Assembly: GCF_016634425.1 (NCBI RefSeq) | Contig: NZ_JAEPES010000004.1 | Span: 36,915 to 100,914 of the forward strand | Source: Lacisediminihabitans changchengi | GTDB lineage: Bacteria; Actinomycetota; Actinomycetes; Actinomycetales; Microbacteriaceae | Direction of reading: 5' to 3' | Length of the DNA stretch: 64,000 nt | Part shown: one piece after another, positions 34,896 to 43,609 of the stretch | Numbering within the stretch: the first letter of the stretch is position 1 | Layout: each line of letters opens with the position of its first letter | Notes under the pieces: model-generated | Database searches by the model: none | Told to the model about the DNA's origin: nothing | The model's input: only the letters and a program-made list of their open reading frames with translations | Position numbers and translations under genes: made by a program

Positions 34896-36290
34896 TCAGA
34901 CCTCGACCATCGTGATGCGGTCGCGGCCGGCATCCTTCGATCGGTACATCGCGCGGTCTGCGGCGATGAACAGCGCCTCGGGGGTCGGGCCGGGTTCGGC
35001 ACCCGGCGCGTAGAGGGAGATACCGGTGCTCGCGCTGATCGAGAACCCCGAGGGGAGAATCTCCGACGGCTCGCGCACCGCCGCAGCGATCCGCTCGCCG
35101 ATGAGTCGCGCCGCGTCTGCCCCGGCGTCTTCGCAGATCACGATGAATTCGTCGCCGCCGAAGCGCCCGACCATGTCGCCCACCCGCACCACTTCTCGGA
35201 TGCGCTTGGCCACCAGGCGCAGCAGCGCGTCGCCCGCACTGTGGCCGAGGGTGTCGTTGACCGATTTGAAACCGTCGAGATCGAGAAAGATGAGGGCGAG
35301 CGGATGTCCGCGGCGCCCGGCACCGGCGAGTGCACCGTTCAGGTGCTCCCGCAACAGAGCACGGTTGGCCAGCCCGGTGAGCTGGTCGTGTAACGCGAGG
35401 GCCTCGAGCTCGGCCGTCAAGCGGATGCGCGCCAAGACCGGGGCCGCCTGTCGCGCGAGGGCGATCTGCAACTCCATCTCCTGCTGATCGAACTCGCGCC
35501 GACGCTGGAAGAAGCTCAGCAACGCTCCGACCGGGCCGCCCGCCGAATAGAGCGGAACGATCGTAAAGGCCTCGATCCGCGCCTCGACCATGGCCGCGGC
35601 GAGCGCCGGATACACCGGCTCCACCTCGTCGACGGATGACGCGCTCATGACGCCCGCGCCACGGATGACTTCGAGCTCCGGCGCCGCGGAGGGCGAGAAG
35701 GTGAACTCCTGCAGCGGGTGCTCCCCCGCCGCGAGAACGGTCTCCCCCTCTGTGGTCACCAGCATCACCGCAACGAACGGCGCGGCGACGGCGTCGCGCA
35801 GGCTGGTCACGATGGCTTCGGCCAGCTCGGCTTCGCTGGTCGCGGCGCCGAACGCGCTCGACGCCAGCTGGAGCACGCGCACCCTGGCCTCCGACGCCTC
35901 GGCCTCGCGCCGTGCGCTGAGAAGATCACGCTCGTAGTTCTGGCGAGCGGTGGCATCGAAGATCGCGAGTGCCATCTCGCCGCCCTCCCCCTCGTCGCCG
36001 ATGGTCAGCCGGGAGTTGAGCAGCACGGGCAGTTCCGTGCCATCGGCGCGGCGTAGCGAGAGCGCCACCTCGCGCAGCTCTCCTGCTAGTCGCAGCACCG
36101 GCAGGTGCCGGGTCTCGTAGAACAACTGGCTGCCCGGCACCAACAGGTCGGTGAAGTTCTCGCCGACCACGGCATCCGCCTCGTACCCGGTCCACTGCAG
36201 GAAGGTCTGGTTGACCCGCTCGATCACCCCATCGACGGAGGCGGTGATCAGTGCGCAGGCGGCCCGGTCGAAGGGGTCGTGTGCGGTCAT
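34896..36290 (-). CDS. PAS-GAF-GGDEF diguanylate cyclase
   Basis: This 464-residue soluble protein has a PAS domain (~10-115; 'GVIERVNQTFLQWTGYEADAVVGENF', 'LSLRRADGTELPVLLNSRL'), a linker helix, a GAF domain (~140-290) and a GGDEF domain (~295-464). The active site 'GRFGGDEFIV' is intact (GGDEF 378-382), and 'RVGD' (369-372) is a proper RxxD inhibitory site, so it should make c-di-GMP from GTP under feedback control. The ATG overlaps the stop of the RsbQ-like hydrolase (ATGA). The PAS domain is the likely target of that hydrolase. Confidence 0.93.
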   Translation of the reverse strand: MTAHDPFDRAACALITASVDGVIERVNQTFLQWTGYEADAVVGENFTDLLVPGSQLFYETRHLPVLRLAGELREVALSLRRADGTELPVLLNSRLTIGDEGEGGEMALAIFDATARQNYERDLLSARREAEASEARVRVLQLASSAFGAATSEAELAEAIVTSLRDAVAAPFVAVMLVTTEGETVLAAGEHPLQEFTFSPSAAPELEVIRGAGVMSASSVDEVEPVYPALAAAMVEARIEAFTIVPLYSAGGPVGALLSFFQRRREFDQQEMELQIALARQAAPVLARIRLTAELEALALHDQLTGLANRALLREHLNGALAGAGRRGHPLALIFLDLDGFKSVNDTLGHSAGDALLRLVAKRIREVVRVGDMVGRFGGDEFIVICEDAGADAARLIGERIAAAVREPSEILPSGFSISASTGISLYAPGAEPGPTPEALFIAADRAMYRSKDAGRDRITMVEV

Positions 36291-37120
36291 CCCAGGTAGG
36301 CCCGGATCTCGGCCGCGAGCCCCACCGGATCGGAGAGGTTGGGGCAGTGACCGGTGGTTGCCATGACGACCAGCCGGCTCCCCGGGATGGCGTCAGCCAC
36401 GTACGACCCCACCTCGAGCGGCGCGATGACATCGTCGGTGGACTGCAGCACCAGCGTCGGCACGGTGACGCTGGCGAGGTCGCGGCGATTGTCGGAGAGG
36501 AAGGTGACCCGCGCGAAGTGTCGCGCGATCGTCGGGTCGGTGCTGCAGAAGTTGTCGGTGAGCTGTTGCCCGATTTCCGGGCGATCATGATTACCCGTCA
36601 TCATCGGCGCGACCGCCGATGACCAGCCCAGGTAGTTGGAGTCGAGGGTGTCGAGCAGGGAATCGATGTCCTCCTGCTCGAAGCCGCCGACGTAGTCGCC
36701 ATCGTTCACGTAGCGCGGGGATGGAGCGACCAGCACCAGAGCGCCGAAGCGAGACGGATCCCGGTTGGCTGCCAGCACGCCGACCATCGAGCTCACCGAA
36801 TGCCCCACGTAGACGACGTCGTGGAGGTTGAGCTCGTCGAGGATCTCGTTGAGGTCATCCGCGTAGCCGTGAAGAGAGTCGTACTTGCCGGGATCGTAGG
36901 CACTGAGATCGGACCCGCCCGCTCCGACGTGGTCGAACAGCACGATCAGGTGGTCTTCCGCGAACGCGGGGACGACGTTGCGCCAGACCTCTTGGCTGCA
37001 CCCGAACCCGTGAGCGAAGACAATCGGCCGACCGGCCGGGTCGCCCGACACCGCCACGTTGTTGCGCTGGATTACGGATCGCGCGGGGGCCGCGGTTTGG
37101 CCGAGGGCGGGCGAGGTCAT
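36287..37120 (-). CDS. rsbQ: RsbQ-type alpha/beta hydrolase
   Basis: This 277-residue protein aligns by eye with B. subtilis RsbQ over nearly its full length: 'RNNVAVSG', 'FAHGFGCSQEVW', 'LFDHVGAGGSDLSAYD', 'GHSVSSMVGVLAANR', 'FCSTDPTIARHFARVTFLSDNRRDL', 'GHCPNLSDP'. The triad is Ser108, Asp229 or Asp230, and His258. RsbQ activates the PAS domain of the phosphatase RsbP in the energy-stress pathway, and belongs to the same family as plant KAI2/D14 receptors. Here its partner gene, joined by ATGA overlap, carries PAS-GAF-GGDEF. GGAGA precedes the ATG. Confidence 0.92.
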   Translation of the reverse strand: MTSPALGQTAAPARSVIQRNNVAVSGDPAGRPIVFAHGFGCSQEVWRNVVPAFAEDHLIVLFDHVGAGGSDLSAYDPGKYDSLHGYADDLNEILDELNLHDVVYVGHSVSSMVGVLAANRDPSRFGALVLVAPSPRYVNDGDYVGGFEQEDIDSLLDTLDSNYLGWSSAVAPMMTGNHDRPEIGQQLTDNFCSTDPTIARHFARVTFLSDNRRDLASVTVPTLVLQSTDDVIAPLEVGSYVADAIPGSRLVVMATTGHCPNLSDPVGLAAEIRAYLG

Positions 37121-37352
37121 TCTGGTCTCCGACTGTTGCGCTCGGCCTACGCGATCTGCGGGGCACCGGTAGATGGCGTCGTCGAAATGTTAACTTGCCC
37201 TCACCCCGGGAGCAATGCGGGCGAGGGGGATTGCCCAGCGGGCGGGCGCATGGTAGGCGCATTTTCTCGAGAACTCCACCCCCGTTGACAATGGATGCGG
37301 ACGCCGGGACGCTGAGGGCAACCCGATCCCATCTCGACAGAAGCGGACACGC

Positions 37353-38111
37353 GTGAGTTTCGAACTGCAAGACGCCGTGCGCCGTTCCGAGATCGTCGCG
37401 TACTACCAGCCCCAGATAGACCTGGAGACCGGCGAGATCGTCGGGGTCGAGGCGCTCAGCCGCTGGCGGCATCCCACTCTTGGCCTCCTCACCCCGGAGA
37501 GCTTCATCCCCGATGCCGAAGCCAACGGCACGATCAACGACATCGGCGGCTTCATGCTCGACGACGGATGCCGCTGCGCCGCTGCCTGGCGCCGCGACGG
37601 GTATGACGTCGAGGTGGCGATAAACGTCTCAGCCGTTCAGCTCGCCTCGGACGAATTCTTCGATCGGGTGACGGCGAATCTCGCCGCCCTCTCCCTCGGC
37701 CCGCAGTCGATCACGGTCGAAATCACCGAGTCTCGCGCGATCGCCGATCCGGCGGATGCCGCGATCCGGCTCGCCGCTCTTCGAGCGCGGGGGGTGGACG
37801 TCTCGATCGACGACTTCGGCACCGGCCACTCGTCGATCGAGCAGATGCTGGGACTCCCCGCCAACGAGGTGAAGATCGATAAGTCGATCGTTCACCGCCG
37901 CACGGACGACGGCGACACCGTGATGCGCGACCTCATCGAGATCGCCCACGAGCACGGACTCCGCGTCGTCGCCGAGGGGATCGAGACGGTGGACCATCTG
38001 CTTCGCGCCCGCGACATGGGCTGCGATCGGGCCCAGGGATTCTTCCTCGGCCGCCCAGCTCCCGAGACCGAGATCACGCAGATGCTGGCGGTCGCCGGTC
38101 ATGCGATCTAG
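37353..38111 (+). CDS. EAL-domain c-di-GMP phosphodiesterase
   Basis: This 252-residue stand-alone EAL protein has the residues needed for catalysis: EAL (33-35), Asn91, 'EITES' (E123), 'DDFGTG' (D153, D154), 'KIDKS' (K174), 'AEGIE' (E208) and 'QGFFLGRP' (Q228). It should cleave c-di-GMP to pGpG. It has no sensory domain. The start is GTG. It is divergent from the rsbQ-GGDEF pair with 232 bases between, including a TTGACA at 37285-37290. It probably counteracts the cyclase. Confidence 0.93.
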   Translation: MSFELQDAVRRSEIVAYYQPQIDLETGEIVGVEALSRWRHPTLGLLTPESFIPDAEANGTINDIGGFMLDDGCRCAAAWRRDGYDVEVAINVSAVQLASDEFFDRVTANLAALSLGPQSITVEITESRAIADPADAAIRLAALRARGVDVSIDDFGTGHSSIEQMLGLPANEVKIDKSIVHRRTDDGDTVMRDLIEIAHEHGLRVVAEGIETVDHLLRARDMGCDRAQGFFLGRPAPETEITQMLAVAGHAI

Positions 38112-38129
38112 AGCTGAAGGGCTCTGGAG

Positions 38130-38384
38130 TTAAAGATCCCCGTCGAATCCCAGATCGTCGGAGCCCTCGGCCGCATCCGTGTCGCCGCCGACGTCGATCT
38201 GCGTCCAGGTGACGGGCATGCCCGGGGAGAACAGGATGTCGATTCCCGGCCCCGTGCGCAGCGGCGGGATGTTGACGTACCCGCCTCCGGCCCGCACCGC
38301 CTCGAGGATCTTGGCGCGAAGTTCTGTGACGGGCTCCGGCAGGAAGTAGTCTTTGCCATCCACGGTCAGTCTGTTCACGATCAC
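38130..38384 (-). CDS. Small protein, paralogue of the gene at 38844
   Basis: This 84-residue protein begins 'MIVNRLTVDGKDYFLPEPV' and contains 'GMPVTWTQIDV'. The 38844-39107 product shares the same opening (MIV-x-x-x-TVDG-x-x-x-FL) and 'PVTFEQI'. Acidic C-terminus, no membrane segment, no recognised family. It is convergent with the EAL gene and divergent from the DUF7882 gene. Confidence 0.65.
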   Translation of the reverse strand: MIVNRLTVDGKDYFLPEPVTELRAKILEAVRAGGGYVNIPPLRTGPGIDILFSPGMPVTWTQIDVGGDTDAAEGSDDLGFDGDL

Positions 38385-38474
38385 CCCCTGAGCCTATGGT
38401 GCGCGGCCCCGGGCGCGCACCGGGTTATATTCGTCTTCGATACGGCATCATGCAAGAGACAAGGGAAGACACTC

Positions 38475-38777
38475 GTGGGATCACTCGAATATGGCGGACG
38501 AGAGTTCGAATTCGACGACCGCACCCTCACCCATCTGCAGATCGTGTTCAGCACCAAGCTGCGGCGCCGGGAGAACTTCTTCTTCAGCTGGGTGCAGCCG
38601 CTGGAACGCGGAAGCGGCCGGCATTCCATCTGGATCGACAACGGCACCTCGATCCACTTCTCCTTCGGCGGCTCACGGCTTCCCGCGGTCAACCGCGACT
38701 GGGTCGAGGCCCTTCTCGCCTCCTCTGGCCGCACGGCCGGGCTGCAGCTCATGCCAGAGCCGGAGGCCCGCGGTTAG
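38475..38777 (+). CDS. DUF7882-type small protein
   Basis: This 100-residue protein ('GSLEYGGREFEFDDRTLTHLQIVFSTKLRRRENFFFSW', 'HSIWIDNGTSIHFSFGGSRLP') fits the Microbacteriaceae family I know as DUF7882. Relatives are sometimes wrongly called ATP-dependent DNA ligase; no ligase motif is present. The GTG start has GGGAAG upstream. It lies between two paralogous small genes. Function unknown. Confidence 0.75.
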   Translation: MGSLEYGGREFEFDDRTLTHLQIVFSTKLRRRENFFFSWVQPLERGSGRHSIWIDNGTSIHFSFGGSRLPAVNRDWVEALLASSGRTAGLQLMPEPEARG

Positions 38778-38843
38778 CAACCGCCCTTGGCCTCGATTGT
38801 CGAGGAGGGTACCGTCCATCGAAACCGAGGGGACGGTAAACAC

Positions 38844-39107
38844 ATGATCGTCACGAAGATGACCGTGGACGGAAACGAATTCTTTCTCGACGCAGAGCAG
38901 GATGTCGACGGCGCCAAAGAGCAGGTGGTCGAGGCTGCGCAGCACGGCGCTGGTCTGGTCGACGTGACGATCGCCGGACACGTGAGCGTCTCAGTGCTGG
39001 TGAGCCAGCAGACGCCGGTGACCTTCGAGCAGATCGTCGCCGAGGAGGAGGGGGCGGATCACGCCTTCGGTGACGACTTCTGGAGCTGGGCCGAGCTGGC
39101 GCTGTAG
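38844..39107 (+). CDS. Small protein, paralogue of the gene at 38130
   Basis: This 87-residue protein begins 'MIVTKMTVDGNEFFLDAEQ' and contains 'QQTPVTFEQIVAEEEG'. It shares the fold-like pattern of the 38130-38384 product. GGGGACGG lies before the ATG. It follows the DUF7882 gene by 66 bases in the same direction and is convergent with the permease gene. Function unknown. Confidence 0.65.
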   Translation: MIVTKMTVDGNEFFLDAEQDVDGAKEQVVEAAQHGAGLVDVTIAGHVSVSVLVSQQTPVTFEQIVAEEEGADHAFGDDFWSWAELAL

Positions 39108-39129
39108 CAGTGCGGCCGAGTTCTCCTCG

Positions 39130-40401
<1,272 letters not shown>

Positions 40402-40452
40402 CGCGAGAACTCTACGCAGCGAAGGTGACCAGCAGGCAAACGGGTCGAGCGC

Positions 40453-41763
40453 TCACTTGTTCTTGACTTTCCCGTTGCCTTTATCCTTGCCGTTTCCGTT
40501 TCCCGGCGAGGGAACTACCGGCGCGACCGTCGATACGACAGAGGTCGACGGGGTGGGAGACGGCGTGGCCGAGGGAGTTGCCGACGGGGTGGCAGACGGA
40601 GGCGGAGAGACGCTCGACGGCGTCGACGGCGTCGCCTGATTGTCGTCGGCCCCTACCCTCGCGATCAGCACCGCTGTTCCGATGGCCAGTACGAGAACGG
40701 CGGCGGCCACGATTGCGGCCAGACGCCGGTTGCGATCCCGCGGTAGCGACGTCGGCGCGGTCTTACCAGGCTCCTGCACGAGACGAGGCCCGGCCGGCGC
40801 TGCGAGCACGGTGGTCGAGCGCGTGACCGGAACCCCGCCGACAGTCATGAGCTTGGTGGGGGCGAGCATCGCCCGCGTGGAGTCGTCCGCAGCGGCGGGA
40901 ACCACCGGCACCGCCCATCCCGCAAGCTGTGTGCCGATCTCTCGAGTACGCATAGCGACCTGGATCGCTGTCGGGCGGTCCGCAGGCGAACGCGCGGTCA
41001 TCCAGGTCAGCAGGGTGACCCAGTCGCTGGGAAGGTCATCAGGCACCACCGGGTCAAGCGCCGCACGCGCGGTCATCGCTTCGACGATCGTGCCGGGGTA
41101 CGCGCGCCTCCCGGTCAGGCTCTCCAGCACCACAAGCCCGAGCGCATAGACGTCGGCGGCCGGCCCGATGTCGGCCCCGGTCGCCTGCTCCGGGCTCAGG
41201 TACGCCGCCGTGCCGACGACCGTTCCCGCCGCGGTGAGCCGATCCGCTCCGAGCAGGTGAGCGATGCCGAAGTCGGCCAACTTTGCCCGAAACGTGGGGC
41301 TGGGAAGACCCGTCGGTTGCAACAGGATGTTCGCGGGCTTGACGTCACGGTGCACCAGCCCGAGCGAATGCACCGTCGCCAGCGCCTCAGCGACGTCGGC
41401 GGCCACCGCGGCGGCGATCTCCCCCAGCAGCGGACCATGATCGAGCGTGGTGCGGAGGTCGGGGCCATCCACGAGTTCCATGACCAGGTAGCTCGGTCCG
41501 GCCTCTGCGGCGTCGAGATGCGCGTCATGCAGGGTGACGAGGTTCGGGTGGCTGAGCTTCGCGAGAGCGTCCACCTCGGCACGGCGGCGGTCGCCATCAT
41601 CCGCTGACGCCACGTCACCCCCGAAGATCTTGACCGCGACGAAGCGGTCGAGCCTCAGGTCGGTGGCGCGGTAGACGCTAGCCATTCCGCCACGGCCGAG
41701 CACCTCGACGACCTTGTAGCGTTCGCCGAGCACGCGCCCAACCCACGCATCATCGCTCGGCAT
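40453..41763 (-). CDS. PknB-like membrane serine/threonine kinase
   Basis: This 436-residue kinase has an intact catalytic domain (~13-270): 'VLGRGGMASVYRA', VAVK Lys45, 'HRDVKPANIL', DFG and 'GTAAYLSPEQ'. A juxtamembrane stretch follows, then one helix near residues 343-363 ('LAAIVAAAVLVLAIGTAVLIA') and a Thr/Ser/Pro-rich outside tail ending in Gly/Asn/Lys repeats. There are no PASTA domains, so it is not the cell-division PknB itself. I chose ATG 41763 with GTGGAG upstream. Confidence 0.9.
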   Translation of the reverse strand: MPSDDAWVGRVLGERYKVVEVLGRGGMASVYRATDLRLDRFVAVKIFGGDVASADDGDRRRAEVDALAKLSHPNLVTLHDAHLDAAEAGPSYLVMELVDGPDLRTTLDHGPLLGEIAAAVAADVAEALATVHSLGLVHRDVKPANILLQPTGLPSPTFRAKLADFGIAHLLGADRLTAAGTVVGTAAYLSPEQATGADIGPAADVYALGLVVLESLTGRRAYPGTIVEAMTARAALDPVVPDDLPSDWVTLLTWMTARSPADRPTAIQVAMRTREIGTQLAGWAVPVVPAAADDSTRAMLAPTKLMTVGGVPVTRSTTVLAAPAGPRLVQEPGKTAPTSLPRDRNRRLAAIVAAAVLVLAIGTAVLIARVGADDNQATPSTPSSVSPPPSATPSATPSATPSPTPSTSVVSTVAPVVPSPGNGNGKDKGNGKVKNK

Positions 41764-41863
41764 CACACACTCCACTCGGGTCCCGGGGGCCACGCGACCC
41801 TCGCGGTGCCCACCGAAGAGTATGCACCGCTTGGCGGCAGCCGTGAATCCGCCGCCGCCGACC

Positions 41864-41890
41864 GGGATTGCTAGAGAAACTAGCAATCCC
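41864..41890. promoter_or_regulatory. Perfect palindrome, probable MarR operator
   Basis: GGGATTGCTAG, five spacer bases, then CTAGCAATCCC: 11-bp perfect arms, 16 bases before the MarR GTG. A related pair, TTGCTAG and CTAGTTG, lies at 42460-42482 before the next gene. Confidence 0.6.
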
Positions 41891-41906
41891 CGCATAGCGT
41901 GGTGGC

Positions 41907-42407
41907 GTGACCAGTTCCTTCGACTTCAGCGACCTCGTTCGCCCCGTCGCCAACGGCGAGTCCACGCCACCGCCCATGAGCGTCATCGAAGCCCTGCAGG
42001 TATATCGCGGGGCTGAAGCCGCGATGCGACGACGCACCGGAACGGCGATGGGCCTCAACGAGAACGATCTGCTCGCGTTGCGCTTCATCCTCGATCAGCA
42101 CGAGGCCGGTCGCGTCGTCGCTTCCAAGGACGTCACGCGCTATCTCGGCATTTCCAGTGCGTCGACCACAGTTCTGCTCCGACGGCTCGAGGACGGCGGG
42201 CACATCGTGCGGAGGGCTAGCACCATCGACAAGCGGTCGGCGGAGATCATCCCCACGCCGTCCGCGTCCGATGACACCGGTCCGCTGATCGCGTCGGCGC
42301 TGCGACAAATGTCGGGGGCGGCCGAGCGCCTCACGGAAGAGGAAAGCCGGATCATCGTGAAATTCCTCACGGCAATGCGAGAGACCGTCGACGGGATCGG
42401 GGCCTAA
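41907..42407 (+). CDS. MarR-family regulator
   Basis: This 166-residue winged-helix regulator has 'LNENDLLALRFILDQHEAGRVVASKDVTRYLGISSASTTVLLRRLEDGGHIVRRASTIDKRSAEI', a MarR DNA-binding domain with the wing 'TIDKRSAEI'. N- and C-terminal helices are expected to form the dimer interface. GTG start without a clear ribosome binding site. A perfect palindrome lies directly upstream. The kinase gene is divergent and the small membrane-protein genes follow. Confidence 0.88.
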   Translation: MTSSFDFSDLVRPVANGESTPPPMSVIEALQVYRGAEAAMRRRTGTAMGLNENDLLALRFILDQHEAGRVVASKDVTRYLGISSASTTVLLRRLEDGGHIVRRASTIDKRSAEIIPTPSASDDTGPLIASALRQMSGAAERLTEEESRIIVKFLTAMRETVDGIGA

Positions 42408-42555
42408 TCCGGGCGGTGGCGGATGTACGCCACTCCTGTTTTCCCGGTTTGTCAACCGTTTGCTAGACCACTGAACTAGTTGTTTACTGGGTGGCGCCAT
42501 ACGACCTGTGGCGCTCGCGCATCCCGTCGCGTGCACAACCAAGGAGCGAACACCA

Positions 42556-42720
42556 ATGAACATCCTCGTCATCATCATCGCGATCATCGCGATCGTGCTG
42601 CTCGCCACCGGCGGATTCGTCTCGTCGTTGAACTTTCTGATCTGGGTCGGAGTCGTGCTGCTGGTCATCGCAGCCATCGTCTTCCTCCTCCGTTTTCTCA
42701 GTGGCAACCGACGCGTCTGA
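42556..42720 (+). CDS. 54-residue membrane protein
   Basis: Two hydrophobic helices, 'ILVIIIAIIAIVLLATGGFV' and 'FLIWVGVVLLVIAAIVFLLRFL', end in a basic tail. AAGGAG lies 9 bases before the ATG. It is followed after 32 bases by the DUF6458 gene, probably one transcript. A MarR-like half-site pair precedes it. Function unknown. Confidence 0.75.
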   Translation: MNILVIIIAIIAIVLLATGGFVSSLNFLIWVGVVLLVIAAIVFLLRFLSGNRRV

Positions 42721-42752
42721 CCCTGCAGACGACCACAAGCAAAGGAGAAAAG

Positions 42753-43010
42753 ATGAGTCTCGGAACTGGAATCGTGCTTTTCGTGGTTGGCGCCATCCTG
42801 GCGTTCGCGGTCAACATCCAGGTGGCCTGGCTGAATCTGCAGTTGGTGGGATACATCCTGATGATCGCGGGAGTGGTGGGGATCATCCTCGGCATCGTGC
42901 TGATCACGCGTCGTCGCACAACGACATCGACGACCCGCGCGGCGGTCGACCCCGGCACCGGGGAGCGCGTGACGCGTAACACCGTCGATCGCGACGACCC
43001 GCTCGTGTAA
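42753..43010 (+). CDS. DUF6458-type membrane protein
   Basis: This 85-residue protein has two helices ('SLGTGIVLFVVGAILAFAVNI', 'VGYILMIAGVVGIILGIVLI') and a Thr/Arg-rich cytoplasmic tail. The 'SLGTGI.LFVVGAILAFAV' start is what I know as the DUF6458 family of actinobacteria. AAAGGAG precedes the ATG. It is followed by the R3 palindrome, a likely terminator. Confidence 0.8.
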   Translation: MSLGTGIVLFVVGAILAFAVNIQVAWLNLQLVGYILMIAGVVGIILGIVLITRRRTTTSTTRAAVDPGTGERVTRNTVDRDDPLV

Positions 43011-43121
43011 CGAGTTCGGCGGCTCCCAGGCCGGCGAAAGAATGGAGGCCGAGGCGGACACACCGCCTCGGCCTTCGTTGCGCTCGCCGCACATCCCCTC
43101 TCCCCTCGCCCCTCGCCCCTC

Positions 43122-43180
43122 GTGAGTTGCATGTTTTGGCTGTTTTCAAGGCGTGAAAGCCGCCAAAACATGCAACTCAC
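43122..43180. repeat. Palindrome R3, copy a
   Basis: GTGAGTTGCATGTTTTGGC (43122-43140) pairs perfectly with 43162-43180 (19 bp). The 21-base loop can pair further. It is preceded by CCCCTCG-type tandem units at 43095-43121. It lies after DUF6458 and can act as a terminator. Confidence 0.85.
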
Positions 43181-43216
43181 CGTTGGGGCACCGGTCGGTG
43201 CGACTACAGTTCGGGC

Positions 43217-43531
43217 ATGCAGGAGTCCAACGCCATCAAGGAGTGGACGGTGGCGAAGGAGCCCGCAACGGACCCGGGCGAGCGTCGGGCTGAAGCTGTC
43301 GCTTCGGTTGCGCTCGGGCTGCTCACCGGCATCGCATCCGCCTATGACTCCCGATTCGACGCGGTCGTGCGCAGCCGTGTTGACGGATCCGAGGTGCTGC
43401 GCGTGCCTGCCCCGAACGAATGGTTCGCCGACGAACTGCGCTTCGACCTGAGACGGATGACGAAAGCCCGCTTCGTCGAGAAGTGGCGAGCACAATCGCT
43501 GGGCGACCCGCACATCCCCTTCCCCTCGTGA
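43217..43531 (+). CDS. Hypothetical 104-residue protein between R3 palindromes
   Basis: A soluble, mixed-charge protein ('EPATDPGERRAEAVASVALGLLTGIASAYDSRF', 'VPAPNEWFADELRFDLRRMTKARFVEKWR') with no recognised family. The last residues 'GDPHIPFPS' and the stop codon are supplied by the R3b repeat flank, so the original C-terminus may have been lost. Third-position GC looks normal. No strong ribosome binding site. Confidence 0.5.
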   Translation: MQESNAIKEWTVAKEPATDPGERRAEAVASVALGLLTGIASAYDSRFDAVVRSRVDGSEVLRVPAPNEWFADELRFDLRRMTKARFVEKWRAQSLGDPHIPFPS

Positions 43532-43585
43532 GTTGCAGGTTCGAGTGGTTATGGGGCGCTCTTAACCACTCGAACATGCAACTCA
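43529..43585. repeat. Palindrome R3, copy b
   Basis: 23-base arms (43529-43551 and 43563-43585) with one mismatch and an 11-base loop. It shares TGAGTTGCA and the preceding CGCACATCCCC...CCCCTCG flank with copy a, but the inner stem differs. It lies between convergent genes. Confidence 0.85.
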
Positions 43586-43609
43586 GGGAGGGAAATTGGG
43601 ACGGCTCCG

